Source: an uncultured Victivallales bacterium
Lineage (GTDB): Bacteria; Verrucomicrobiota; Lentisphaeria; Victivallales; UBA1829
NCBI GenBank assembly: GCA_934661375.1
Contig: CAKUJH010000007.1
Location: forward strand, 42,239 to 106,238
Direction of reading: 5' to 3'
DNA: 64,000 nt
Shown piece after piece: positions 37,433 to 45,841 of the stretch. The notes beneath the pieces were generated by a model that did not search any database, was not told where the DNA came from, and saw only the letters and a program-made list of their open reading frames with translations. The translations under genes were made by a program, and so were the position numbers. Position 1 is the first letter of the stretch; each line of letters starts with the position of its first letter.

Positions 37433-39235
37433 TCATTTCCCTTCCGCCAGCACATTCATGGCTTTTTCGAGTTCGGTTACGGTTTCATCGAACAGGTCCA
37501 GCGCTTCCCCGACCGGATCGCCTTCGAGGAAATCCACTCCGGCGTCTTTCATGATGTCCAGCACATCGCGGGAATCGCCGGCTTTGAGGAAACGCATGTA
37601 CGGTTCGGTTTCGCCAGCCAGAATTTTGCGCGACAGAGCCGCCGCGGCGGAGAACCCGGTGGCGTATTTGTAGACATAGAAATCGTAATAGAAATGCGGG
37701 ATGCGCGACCACTCATAACGGATGCGTTCATCGGGGGTAACGGCATTGCCGTGATATTCCGCATTGAGTTTGAAATAATTGTCGCAGAGCTGGTCCGCAG
37801 TCAGCGGAGTGCCGTCTTCGGAAAGTGCATGAATGTCGCGTTCAAATTCCGCGAACATGGTCTGCCGGTAAACCGTGGTGCGGAACTGGTCCGCCAGATG
37901 GTTCAGCAGATAAGCCCGGATTTTGGGATCGGACGCCTGATTCAGCAGGTGATTCAGGAGAAGCAGTTCGTTGGTGGTCGAGGCGACTTCCGCCACAAAA
38001 ATTTTATAGGATGCGTAATGGAACGCCTGTGTGCGGTCGGAGAAATAAGAGTGCATGGAGTGTCCCAGCTCATGCGCCAGCGTGAACATGCTGTCGAGCG
38101 TATCTGCATAGTTCAGCAGCATATAAGGCGGTGCGCCGTAGCAGCCGCTGGAATATGCGCCGGAACGTTTGCCCCGGCATTCGGGGACGTCGATCCAGCG
38201 GTTGGTGAAAGCCTGGCCGATGGCGGAGTGGTATTCCTCTCCCAATACGCGCAGAGAATCGGAAACCTGTGCAACCGCTTCCTGCCACGGAATTTCCAGC
38301 CGGCATTCCGGGAGCAGGGGCGTATAGATGTCATACATGTCCAGACGATCCAGCTTCAACACTTTGCTGCGCAGCTGGAAGTAACGGTGCAGGGCGGGCA
38401 GTCCGCGGTGAATGGAGTCGATGAGCCGGTCGTAAACCGAAACGGGAACTTTGTCCGCAAACATGGAGGCTTCCCGTGCCGACGGGAAAGAGCGCAGCCG
38501 TGCTTCCAGCACATTGGTTTTGACTTGAGCATCCAGCAAAGCCGCCAGCGTATTCTTCATTCCGGCATAGGTATCGTACACGGCGTTGAATGCCTGATGC
38601 CGCACTTCGCGGACAGGGGATTCCAGCAGTTTAATGTAATTGCCGTGGGTAACTTCCACTTTTTCCCCGTTTTCCCCGTCAATTTCCGGGAAACGCAGGT
38701 CGGCATCGTTGAGCAGGGAAAAAACTTTATCCGGAGTGGAAAGCACATCGGACGCCAGCGACAGAATGCGTTCTTCGGCTTCGGACAGCGTATGACGGCG
38801 TTCCTCTCCGATTTCGGTCAGAGTCCGGCGGTAGAATGCCAGTTCTTCATTGCAGAGATATTCATGGAAACGTTTTTCATCCATAGCCAGCAGTTCCGGC
38901 TGGAACCAGGCGCATTCTCCGGAAAGTTCCGCACTTTTGGCGGTGATGCGGTCGAGACGGGTCTGCCCCGCGGCGTCTCCGGTGTCCTCATCTGCTTTGA
39001 GATGAGCATAAACGAACAGCCGTTCCATGACCAGTGACAGAGCGTCATCGGCTTCGAATGCCGCTTTCAGGACCGCGGGTGAATCCGCCAGGTGTCCCTT
39101 GGTTTCCAGAAATTTCTGAAGCATGGCGTCCAGGGTGGAATAATCTTTTTCCCATTCCGCATTGGAGGTATACAGAGGGGTGAGATCCCAGGTCATAGCG
39201 GGATTCAGTTCGGAACGTTTCTTGATTTCCGGCAT
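37433..39235 (-). CDS. pepF: Oligoendopeptidase F (M3 zinc metallopeptidase)
   Basis: 600 residues, the usual length. AAGGAGAA lies 7 bases before the ATG at 39235; the open frame upstream is not used. The zinc site HELGH is at about residue 387, with a downstream Glu in AEVAST about 27 residues later, and YSSGCYGAPPYMLLNY before it, as in PepF/M3B enzymes. It degrades short peptides in the cytoplasm. Its own promoter is at 39282-39309; it is co-transcribed with the glycosyltransferase. Confidence 0.95.
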   Translation of the reverse strand: MPEIKKRSELNPAMTWDLTPLYTSNAEWEKDYSTLDAMLQKFLETKGHLADSPAVLKAAFEADDALSLVMERLFVYAHLKADEDTGDAAGQTRLDRITAKSAELSGECAWFQPELLAMDEKRFHEYLCNEELAFYRRTLTEIGEERRHTLSEAEERILSLASDVLSTPDKVFSLLNDADLRFPEIDGENGEKVEVTHGNYIKLLESPVREVRHQAFNAVYDTYAGMKNTLAALLDAQVKTNVLEARLRSFPSAREASMFADKVPVSVYDRLIDSIHRGLPALHRYFQLRSKVLKLDRLDMYDIYTPLLPECRLEIPWQEAVAQVSDSLRVLGEEYHSAIGQAFTNRWIDVPECRGKRSGAYSSGCYGAPPYMLLNYADTLDSMFTLAHELGHSMHSYFSDRTQAFHYASYKIFVAEVASTTNELLLLNHLLNQASDPKIRAYLLNHLADQFRTTVYRQTMFAEFERDIHALSEDGTPLTADQLCDNYFKLNAEYHGNAVTPDERIRYEWSRIPHFYYDFYVYKYATGFSAAAALSRKILAGETEPYMRFLKAGDSRDVLDIMKDAGVDFLEGDPVGEALDLFDETVTELEKAMNVLAEGK

Positions 39236-39281
39236 CAGCAGTTCTCCTTGTTTTGTCTGATTTTTTATTTTTGATGAGGAC

Positions 39282-39309
39282 AATATAAATCTCTTTCGGA
39301 AATGTTCAA
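39282..39309 (-). promoter_or_regulatory. Promoter of pepF
   Basis: Minus strand TTGAAC (39309-39304), 16-bp spacer, TATATT (39287-39282). Confidence 0.65.
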
Positions 39310-39391
39310 GCGCGCGGACGCCTCGTTTTGCCGGTTTTACGGGAAAAAACGCGGCTTGTACGCCGGATTTGAAGACTGCGTGTGTTTCTGC

Positions 39392-39419
39392 TTGCATTTT
39401 TCCGGAATCAGTGTATATT
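39392..39419 (+). promoter_or_regulatory. Promoter of the AraC gene at 39475
   Basis: TTGCAT (39392-39397), 16-bp spacer, TATATT (39414-39419). Confidence 0.65.
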
Positions 39420-39474
39420 GACAGGGTATATTGAGCAGAAAATCAATACGGCAAAGGAATTCAGGTTTCCGGCA

Positions 39475-40347
39475 ATGAATGATTATGGCAGTGAGCGCAA
39501 ACTTCTGTACGACGGCTATTTCGCCGATGATGCGGCAGAACAGATGTCCCGGATTTCGGAAAATGTGCATCCCGTGGTGCTGAATGTAACCGGATGGGTC
39601 TGCCGCGCTCCGTGGAAGATTCAGGAACGCCGTATCTGCGATAATTTTCTGCTGTTCGTGGAAGACGGCGAAGTCCGTGCCTCGGTTCGCGGCGAGGAAC
39701 GCATTCTGCGGCGCGGAGACGGAATCATTGTTCCGGAATTTGAACCGCATTCCGTGGAAATCGCGGAAGGCTGTGAAAGCTGTTCTCATCTGATCTGTCA
39801 TGCCATGTCGGAAAATCTCAGCGGAGAAAATCCGTTTGCCTGTTTTGACAGTCCGTTCATCACTTTGACCGACCCGGACGCCGCGCTGCGGGGGGTGAAA
39901 CGGATTGCCGCCTTGTTCCGGCATCATCCCGATTCCGCGGCGGAATATATGTCCGGCTGGCTGTTGTGCATGATGGCAGATACGGCAGAAACCGGTTCTT
40001 TCCGTCTGAAAATGCCCGGCTGCCGGGATGAACGGATTCTGCAGTCTCTGAAATTCATCCGGGAAAATTTCCGCAGTGATATCGGTGTCGACGAAGCAGC
40101 CGCTCACTCCGGTCTGGGCGAAGTCCGGTTCCGCAGTCTGTTCAAGGAAGGAACCGGCATGACTCCGGCGGCGTGTCTGCTCCGGTTCCGTCTGCTGTAT
40201 GCGGCATGTCTGCTGGCGCGTTCCAATTACACCATTCAGATGATTGCCGAACAATCCGGTTTTTCATCAGCCGCTTATTTCTGCACGGCATTCCGGCAGA
40301 TGTTCCAGTGTTCGCCGAATGATTACCGGAACTTGATTCTGCGCTGA
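39475..40347 (+). CDS. AraC-family transcription regulator
   Basis: 290 residues from the ATG at 39475; the longer frame would begin before the promoter. N-terminal cupin-type sensor (~40-105; EERILRRGDGIIVPEFEPHSVEI) and C-terminal double helix-turn-helix (~190-288; GVDEAAAHSGLGEVRFRSLF and MIAEQSGFSSAAYFCTAFRQM). It stands alone, divergent from pepF-GT2 and convergent with rubrerythrin, so no catabolic partner is obvious; its target may lie elsewhere. Confidence 0.9.
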   Translation: MNDYGSERKLLYDGYFADDAAEQMSRISENVHPVVLNVTGWVCRAPWKIQERRICDNFLLFVEDGEVRASVRGEERILRRGDGIIVPEFEPHSVEIAEGCESCSHLICHAMSENLSGENPFACFDSPFITLTDPDAALRGVKRIAALFRHHPDSAAEYMSGWLLCMMADTAETGSFRLKMPGCRDERILQSLKFIRENFRSDIGVDEAAAHSGLGEVRFRSLFKEGTGMTPAACLLRFRLLYAACLLARSNYTIQMIAEQSGFSSAAYFCTAFRQMFQCSPNDYRNLILR

Positions 40348-40361
40348 AGGTGTTTTTTTTG

Positions 40362-40403
40362 AAAAAAAGCCGCAGTCCGGCTGAAAAGTCAGATTGCGGC
40401 TTT
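40362..40403 (-). terminator. Hairpin terminator after rubrerythrin
   Basis: AAAGCCGCA / TGCGGCTTT (40366-40374 and 40395-40403); the T-run is on the minus strand. Confidence 0.85.
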
Positions 40404-40432
40404 GGTGTTTTCAGAGAAACTCTGTGTTTCGG

Positions 40433-40966
40433 TCAGTAGTTCTGTGCTTCGATTTCGAAGAATGCCTTCGGATGATTGCAGACCGGGCAGACTTCCGGCG
40501 CTTTTTCACCGATATAGACATGACCGCAGTTGCGGCATTCCCAGCGGCGTTCGCCGGTCCGGACCCAGACTTCGCCCTTTTCGATATTTTCCGCCAGTTT
40601 GCGGTAACGTTCTTCGTGACGTTTTTCAATCAGGGCGACTTTTTCAAATTGAGCCGCCAGTTTGTCAAAACCTTCCGCTTTGGCTTCTTCGGCGAACTTT
40701 TTGTACATGTCGGTCCATTCCTCATGTTCGCCGGCAGCCGCGGCGAGCAGGTTGGCTGGAGTGTTTCCCAGTCCGCCCAGGGCTTTGAACCAGAGTTTGG
40801 CATGTTCTTTTTCGTTGTTTGCAGTCGCTTCGAAAATTGCGGCGATCTGCTCATATCCTTCTTTGCGGGCGGCACTGGCAAAGTAGGTGTACTTGTTCCG
40901 TGCCTGGGATTCTCCGGCAAAAGCATACGCGAGGTTGGCGGCGGTCTTTGATCCTTTCAGTTCCAT
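40433..40966 (-). CDS. rbr: Rubrerythrin
   Basis: 177 residues from the ATG at 40966 (AAGGAGA upstream). The ferritin-like diiron domain has the paired E..RN(K)Y and EKEHAK motifs and the later EKRHEERY; the C-terminal rubredoxin domain carries CRNCG and CPVC (four Cys for one Fe). It reduces hydrogen peroxide in anaerobes using electrons from rubredoxin or an NAD(P)H oxidoreductase. It has its own near-consensus promoter. Confidence 0.97.
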   Translation of the reverse strand: MELKGSKTAANLAYAFAGESQARNKYTYFASAARKEGYEQIAAIFEATANNEKEHAKLWFKALGGLGNTPANLLAAAAGEHEEWTDMYKKFAEEAKAEGFDKLAAQFEKVALIEKRHEERYRKLAENIEKGEVWVRTGERRWECRNCGHVYIGEKAPEVCPVCNHPKAFFEIEAQNY

Positions 40967-41057
40967 GGTGGTCTCCTTTTTGTTATCGTCAGTGAAAACA
41001 CGTGCAGACGGACATGCGGCGGCGGTCATGTACGCGCCCCGCTCTGTTCGGAATATG

Positions 41058-41086
41058 AATATAACCCGGAATCCTTTCCGTGTCAA
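41058..41086 (-). promoter_or_regulatory. Promoter of rbr
   Basis: Minus strand TTGACA (41086-41081), 17-bp spacer, TATATT (41063-41058): near-consensus, so rubrerythrin is probably made at a high level. Confidence 0.75.
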
Positions 41087-41217
41087 GCGCGGAACGTCAA
41101 AAAAAAGGTTTGAAGCAGATTGCGCAGTTACGACTTTTTGGTTTTTCGCATATCCTTGATAATATGCTGAAGAAGAGATTTTTAAATAATTTTTTTGAAA
41201 TAATTTCCTGTTTCCTG

Positions 41218-41245
41218 TTGCATTTCCAGTCACGGCATTTATAGT
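41218..41245 (+). promoter_or_regulatory. Promoter of nrdD operon
   Basis: TTGCAT (41218-41223), 16-bp spacer, TATAGT (41240-41245). Confidence 0.65.
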
Positions 41246-41304
41246 ATAAGAGGATTTCAGAGAGCGCAGGACGGGAAATATAAAATTTTAAAAGTGAGGA
41301 TGTT

Positions 41305-43467
41305 ATGAAAATTTTGAAGCGCAGCGGAGAGGAACAGGATTTCAACATAGAGAAGATTCGGTCGGCTGTGACCAAAGCCAACCAGACAGTGGAATTCACC
41401 AACGCCCTTACTGCACAGCAGATCAATGCGATTGCGGAATATACTGCGGGAATCTGTGCTGCGCTGGACCGTTCGCTGTCGGTGGAGGAAATCCAGGATA
41501 TTGTGGAAAAACGGATCATGGAGGAAGGCGCTTTCGACGTCGCCAAAAAATATATCACTTACCGTTATGTCCGCAGTCTGGTGCGTCAGGCGAACACCAC
41601 CGATAACCAGATTCTGTCCCTGATTGAATGCAACAACGAGGAAGTCAAACAGGAAAACTCCAATAAAAACCCGACGATCAACAGCGTTCAGCGCGACTAC
41701 ATGGCGGGGGAAGTTTCCAAAGACATTTCCCGGCGTCTGCTGCTGCCGCCGGAAATTATTGAAGCGCATGACCAGGGAATTATTCATTTTCATGACATGG
41801 ATTACTTTGCCCAGCACATGCACAACTGCGACCTGGTGAACCTGGACGACATGCTGCAGAACGGGACCGTGATTTCCGGAACCATGATTGAAAAGCCTCA
41901 CAGTTTTTCCACCGCCTGCAACATCGCCACTCAGATCATCGCACAGGTCGCCAGCAATCAGTACGGCGGACAGAGCATTTCCCTGGCGCACCTCGCGCCG
42001 TTCGTGCAGATTTCCCGGAACAGCATCCGCCGCGACCTGCGCGAAGAATGCGAAATGACCGGACAGAAAATGGATGAGAAACTCTTCGACGCCGTTGTGG
42101 AAAAGCGTCTCCGCAATGAAATCGCCCGCGGTGTGCAGACCATTCAATACCAGGTTGTTACGCTGATGACAACCAACGGGCAGGCGCCGTTTGTCACGGT
42201 CTTTATGTACCTCAACGAAGCCCGGAACGAACAGGAGAAAAAAGATCTTTCCATCATCATCGAGGAAACGCTGAAACAGCGTTATCAGGGAGTCAAAAAC
42301 GAGGCGGGCGTTTTCATTACGCCGGCATTCCCGAAGCTGATCTATGTTCTGGAGGAAGACAACATCACCGAAGACGGCGAATACTATTATCTGACGCGTC
42401 TTGCCGCGAAATGCACGGCGCGCCGTCTGGTGCCGGATTACATCAGCGAAAAGAAAATGAAGGAACTCAAGGAAGGCAACTGCTTCCCCGTGATGGGTTG
42501 CCGTTCCGCCTTGACTCCGTGGCGCGACGCCAACGGCAAATACAAGTTCTACGGCAGATTCAATCAGGGCGTGGTTACCCTGAACCTGGTGGACGTTGCC
42601 CTGTCCAGCGGAAAAGACCTGGATCTGTTCTGGAAAATCATGGATGAGCGTCTTGAACTCTGCTATAAGGCATTGATGTGCAGACACAACCGTCTGAAGG
42701 GAACACTTTCCGACGCCGCGCCGATTCTGTGGCAGCACGGTGCGATCGCCCGTCTCAAAAAAGGCGAAACCATCGACCCTCTGCTGTACAACGGTTATTC
42801 CACCATTTCGCTGGGATACGCCGGACTGTGCGAATGTGTACGCTACATGACCGGCAAGAGTCATACCGATCCGGAGGCAACCCCGCTGGCGCTGGATATC
42901 ATGAAGCGCATGAATGCGGCGTGCAACAAATGGAAAAAAGAAACGACCATCGGGTTTGGTATTTACGGAACTCCACTGGAATCAACAACTTATAAGTTCG
43001 CCAAAACACTCCAGAAACGTTTTGGCGTTATTCCCGGCGTAACGGACAAGAACTACATCACGAACAGCTACCATGTGCATGTGACGGAACCGATTGATGC
43101 GTTCCACAAACTTTCGTTTGAGGCGCAGTTCCAGTCCCTGTCCACCGGCGGAGCCATCAGTTACGTGGAAGTGCCGAACATGCAGAACAATCTGGAAGCC
43201 GTTCTGCAGGTCATCCGGTTCATTTACGACAATATCATGTATGCGGAACTGAACACCAAGAGCGATTACTGTCAGGTCTGCGGGTTCGACGGTGAAATCC
43301 AGATTGTCAAGGATGAATCCGGCAAACTGATCTGGCGCTGTCCGAAATGCGGCAACACGGATCAGAGCAAGATGAATGTGGCGCGCCGAACCTGCGGCTA
43401 TATCGGTTCGCAGTTCTGGAATCAGGGGCGTACGCAGGAAATCCGCGACCGGGTGCTGCATCTGTAA
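41305..43467 (+). CDS. nrdD: Anaerobic ribonucleoside-triphosphate reductase
   Basis: 720 residues. N-terminal ATP-cone (~1-90; KRSGEEQDFNIEKI), then the glycyl-radical reductase core (IHFHDMDYFAQHMHNCDL and MGCRSALTPW), a Zn-ribbon (CQVCG ... CPKCG, ~657-682) and the radical loop RRTCGYIG with the radical Gly near residue 699. It makes dNTPs without oxygen and needs NrdG, encoded 27 bp downstream. Oxygen destroys the radical, so the host must live anaerobically at least part of the time. Confidence 0.97.
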   Translation: MKILKRSGEEQDFNIEKIRSAVTKANQTVEFTNALTAQQINAIAEYTAGICAALDRSLSVEEIQDIVEKRIMEEGAFDVAKKYITYRYVRSLVRQANTTDNQILSLIECNNEEVKQENSNKNPTINSVQRDYMAGEVSKDISRRLLLPPEIIEAHDQGIIHFHDMDYFAQHMHNCDLVNLDDMLQNGTVISGTMIEKPHSFSTACNIATQIIAQVASNQYGGQSISLAHLAPFVQISRNSIRRDLREECEMTGQKMDEKLFDAVVEKRLRNEIARGVQTIQYQVVTLMTTNGQAPFVTVFMYLNEARNEQEKKDLSIIIEETLKQRYQGVKNEAGVFITPAFPKLIYVLEEDNITEDGEYYYLTRLAAKCTARRLVPDYISEKKMKELKEGNCFPVMGCRSALTPWRDANGKYKFYGRFNQGVVTLNLVDVALSSGKDLDLFWKIMDERLELCYKALMCRHNRLKGTLSDAAPILWQHGAIARLKKGETIDPLLYNGYSTISLGYAGLCECVRYMTGKSHTDPEATPLALDIMKRMNAACNKWKKETTIGFGIYGTPLESTTYKFAKTLQKRFGVIPGVTDKNYITNSYHVHVTEPIDAFHKLSFEAQFQSLSTGGAISYVEVPNMQNNLEAVLQVIRFIYDNIMYAELNTKSDYCQVCGFDGEIQIVKDESGKLIWRCPKCGNTDQSKMNVARRTCGYIGSQFWNQGRTQEIRDRVLHL

Positions 43468-43494
43468 GCAGCGGGCGGAAGAAGGAGCAGTGCT

Positions 43495-44013
43495 GTGAAT
43501 TACTGTTCGATCAAACCGACGGACATCGCCAACGGCGAAGGGGTGCGCGTATCGCTTTTCGTGGCAGGATGCACTCATCATTGTCCGGGCTGTTTCAATC
43601 CCGAAACCTGGGATTTCGCAGCCGGAGAACCGTTCAATGACGCGGTGATCAGCCGGATCATGCAGCTGCTGAAACCGGCTTATATCAACGGTTTGACTCT
43701 GCTGGGCGGCGAGCCTTTCGAGCCGGAGAACCAGCGTGCACTGCTGCCGCTGATCCGCAGAATCGGAACGGAAATGCCGCAGAAAAACATCTGGGGATAC
43801 AGCGGTTATGTGTATGACCGGGATCTGATTCCCGGCGGACGCGCCTTCTGTGAAGTCACAGAGGAAATCCTGGATTCTCTGGATGTGCTGGTAGATGGTC
43901 CGTTCATCGAAAGCCGCAAGGATATTTCCCTGAAATTCCGGGGCTCGGACAATCAGCGTCTGATTGATCTGAAGGCGACCCGCCGGGAAAAGAAAATTGT
44001 TCTCCTGTCATAA
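43495..44013 (+). CDS. nrdG: NrdD-activating radical SAM enzyme
   Basis: 172 residues. Starts with GTG at 43495 behind GAAGGAG. The CTHHCPGC segment supplies the CX3CX2C [4Fe-4S] site; LLGGEPF and the C-terminal KFRGSDNQRLID are family features. It generates the glycyl radical on NrdD by cleaving S-adenosylmethionine. Co-transcribed with nrdD. Confidence 0.97.
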   Translation: MNYCSIKPTDIANGEGVRVSLFVAGCTHHCPGCFNPETWDFAAGEPFNDAVISRIMQLLKPAYINGLTLLGGEPFEPENQRALLPLIRRIGTEMPQKNIWGYSGYVYDRDLIPGGRAFCEVTEEILDSLDVLVDGPFIESRKDISLKFRGSDNQRLIDLKATRREKKIVLLS

Positions 44014-44046
44014 GAATTTATCTGACGAAAAAAGGAACCATGTCTC

Positions 44047-44469
44047 ATGAAAAAAGTTACCGCCGCAATTCTGGCAGAACTTCAGCATACTGCGGAGCAG
44101 AATCCGCGTCGCCGCACCAATTACAATCTGCATGAACAGCTGGATGACCCAATTCAGCGTCTGTGCATTACCGGCGAGGCGGACACCGTTTTTCCGGCGC
44201 ATCGTCACCTGGACAAGTGGGAGCTGATGATTATTCTGAAAGGTTCGCTCACTTCCTATACGTACAATGAAGACGGTTCAGTTGCGGAAGCCGTGGAGAT
44301 GGCTCCGGGCGGAAATTCCGTTTCCGCTTTGGAAATTCCGGCTGGCACCTGGCATAACTGCGTTTTTCATGAATCCGGAACAACTTTTCTGGAAGTGAAA
44401 AAAGGTCCTTACGCTCCGCTCAAACCGGAAGAAATTGCCGCATTCAAAGGAATGTCGCCGGAAAAATGA
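44047..44469 (+). CDS. WbuC-family cupin metalloprotein
   Basis: 140 residues with the WbuC pattern: RRRTNYNLHE, DPIQRLC, AHRHLDKWELMIILKG and EIPAGTWHNCVFHE, giving the His/Glu metal site of the cupin barrel. In enterobacteria a homologue lies in O-antigen clusters but its reaction is not known. Here it is placed behind nrdG (33-bp gap) and overlaps queH by ATGA, suggesting a different context. Confidence 0.88.
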   Translation: MKKVTAAILAELQHTAEQNPRRRTNYNLHEQLDDPIQRLCITGEADTVFPAHRHLDKWELMIILKGSLTSYTYNEDGSVAEAVEMAPGGNSVSALEIPAGTWHNCVFHESGTTFLEVKKGPYAPLKPEEIAAFKGMSPEK

Positions 44470-45023
44470 AACCGCTTCTGCTGCATGTATGCTGCGCTCC
44501 CTGTGCTTCGGCATGTGTGGAACGTCTGCTGGCGGAAGAACGGGAAGTTGCGCTGTACTATTCCAATTCCAATATTGGAACGGCGGAGGAATTTGAACGC
44601 CGCCTGTTCTGGGTGCGCCGGCTGGCGGAAATTCATCATCTGGAACTGATTGTGGATGCGTACAATCATTCCGCCTGGCTGGAACATCTGCAGCAGACTC
44701 TGCCCGGTTACGCGGCTTTCCCGGAACGCGGACTGCGCTGCGGCAAATGTTTTGAATGGTCGTTGGGACGCGCCGCCGGAGAAGCCGCCCGCCGCGGCAT
44801 GAATTTCTGCACATCCCTGACGGTCAGTCCTCATAAGAATTCCCGTCTGCTGTTTGAAATCGGCGGACACTGGGCGCATTTCGAAAAATACGATTTCAAG
44901 AAGAAAGACGGATTCAAACGATCTCTGGAATTGTCCCGGCAATACGGCTTTTACCGGCAGGCGTTCTGCGGATGTGAATTTTCCTTCCGGGACAGAATGC
45001 AGCCGGAAGGGCAGGGGATGTAA
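44466..45023 (+). CDS. queH: Epoxyqueuosine reductase QueH
   Basis: 185 residues. Diagnostic Cys motifs: HVCCAPC (7-13), ERGLRCGKCF (~92-101) and YRQAFCGCEFS (~160-170), which hold the Fe-S cluster and a second metal. It carries out the last step of tRNA queuosine synthesis by reducing epoxyqueuosine in tRNA. The start overlaps the cupin stop. No other queuosine genes are in the window. Confidence 0.95.
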   Translation: MKPLLLHVCCAPCASACVERLLAEEREVALYYSNSNIGTAEEFERRLFWVRRLAEIHHLELIVDAYNHSAWLEHLQQTLPGYAAFPERGLRCGKCFEWSLGRAAGEAARRGMNFCTSLTVSPHKNSRLLFEIGGHWAHFEKYDFKKKDGFKRSLELSRQYGFYRQAFCGCEFSFRDRMQPEGQGM

Positions 45024-45035
45024 CCTTTTCCGGAC

Positions 45036-45416
45036 TCATTCTTTCCGTCTGCTGAAATCGGGGCAGTCATCCATGGGGTTGACATCTTTTCCGGTTTTGG
45101 AGCAGCGGGTCACGAACGGATGCGGAATCAGAAACGCGCAGTCCTTGCAGAAATGACTGTCGGTTTCGGACAGTTCGATTTTCGGACGCGGCACGAAATC
45201 CTTTTCGCCCAGCAGACTTTTGAATTTATCCGCCGCCGAACTTTTCAGCGGATCGGAATTTTCTTTGGCATGTTCCTTCAGTTCGCAGACCAGCGTTCCG
45301 CAGGATGCACATTTCAGTACATCCCCCTTTTTGGTCCAGCCGTCCATGACGGTTTCCTTTTTAAGGAACGAATTTTTCCCGCAATGGGGACACAAATATT
45401 CATCACCGGGTTTCAT
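45036..45416 (-). CDS. Small zinc-ribbon protein, function unknown
   Basis: 126 residues. Two Cys sets: CPHCG (9-12) with CASCG (36-39), and CKDC (~90-93) with two later Cys, the last in DDCPDF, consistent with two zinc sites. The middle is charged and helical. It has its own promoter and converges on queH. I do not recognise a named family. Confidence 0.75.
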   Translation of the reverse strand: MKPGDEYLCPHCGKNSFLKKETVMDGWTKKGDVLKCASCGTLVCELKEHAKENSDPLKSSAADKFKSLLGEKDFVPRPKIELSETDSHFCKDCAFLIPHPFVTRCSKTGKDVNPMDDCPDFSRRKE

Positions 45417-45453
45417 GATTCAGATCTCCTTCCGCCATTCTGTTTGACAGGAG

Positions 45454-45482
45454 AATATACAGTACAGCGGGAGAAAAATCAA
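45454..45482 (-). promoter_or_regulatory. Promoter of the zinc-ribbon gene
   Basis: Minus strand TTGATT (45482-45477), 17-bp spacer, TATATT (45459-45454). Confidence 0.65.
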
Positions 45483-45507
45483 GTGCGGAAGAAAATAAAC
45501 ATCCGGC

Positions 45508-45535
45508 TTGCATTTGCCTGTTTTGGGTGTATATT
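45508..45535 (+). promoter_or_regulatory. Promoter of the 2-oxoacid oxidoreductase operon
   Basis: TTGCAT (45508-45513), 16-bp spacer, TATATT (45530-45535). Confidence 0.7.
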
Positions 45536-45586
45536 AAATATTTTAATAAATGATTATGTTACGGTAACATTTCAGGAAACGGAAAA

Positions 45587-45823
45587 ATGACTCAAACTGC
45601 AAAAAAGAAGTATCGTGTGGCGCCCGCTCCCGATGAATGCAAGGGATGCGGACGGTGCGTCAGTGCCTGCCCGAAAAAACTGTTGAAGCTGGGTAACAAG
45701 CTGAATTTCATGGGCGTTCCGTATGCGGAATATGCCGGAGAAGGCTGTGTCGGCTGCGGCGCCTGTTATTACACCTGCCCGGAACCGGGAGCCATCACCA
45801 TTTACGAAATCACCGAAGACTGA
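45587..45823 (+). CDS. 2x[4Fe-4S] ferredoxin subunit of 2-oxoacid:ferredoxin oxidoreductase
   Basis: 78 residues with two cluster motifs: CKGCGRCVSAC then P (18-28) and CVGCGACYYTC then P (~54-64). This is the delta (KorD/VorD-type) subunit that passes electrons from the TPP enzyme to free ferredoxin. It heads the operon and is followed after 18 bp by the alpha subunit. Confidence 0.93.
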   Translation: MTQTAKKKYRVAPAPDECKGCGRCVSACPKKLLKLGNKLNFMGVPYAEYAGEGCVGCGACYYTCPEPGAITIYEITED

Positions 45824-45841
45824 AAACAGAAGGATTGAAAT

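Larger units (their letters stand above)
40967..41304. other. Divergent regulatory region between rbr and nrdD
   Basis: This 338-bp AT-rich gap holds two clear promoters pointing outward and no gene-like frame. I looked for paired NrdR boxes and found none convincing. Confidence 0.6.

Noticed and set aside
40967..41304. NrdR boxes upstream of nrdD
   Set aside because: I could not find two 16-bp boxes of the expected type; only a sigma-70-type promoter is supported.
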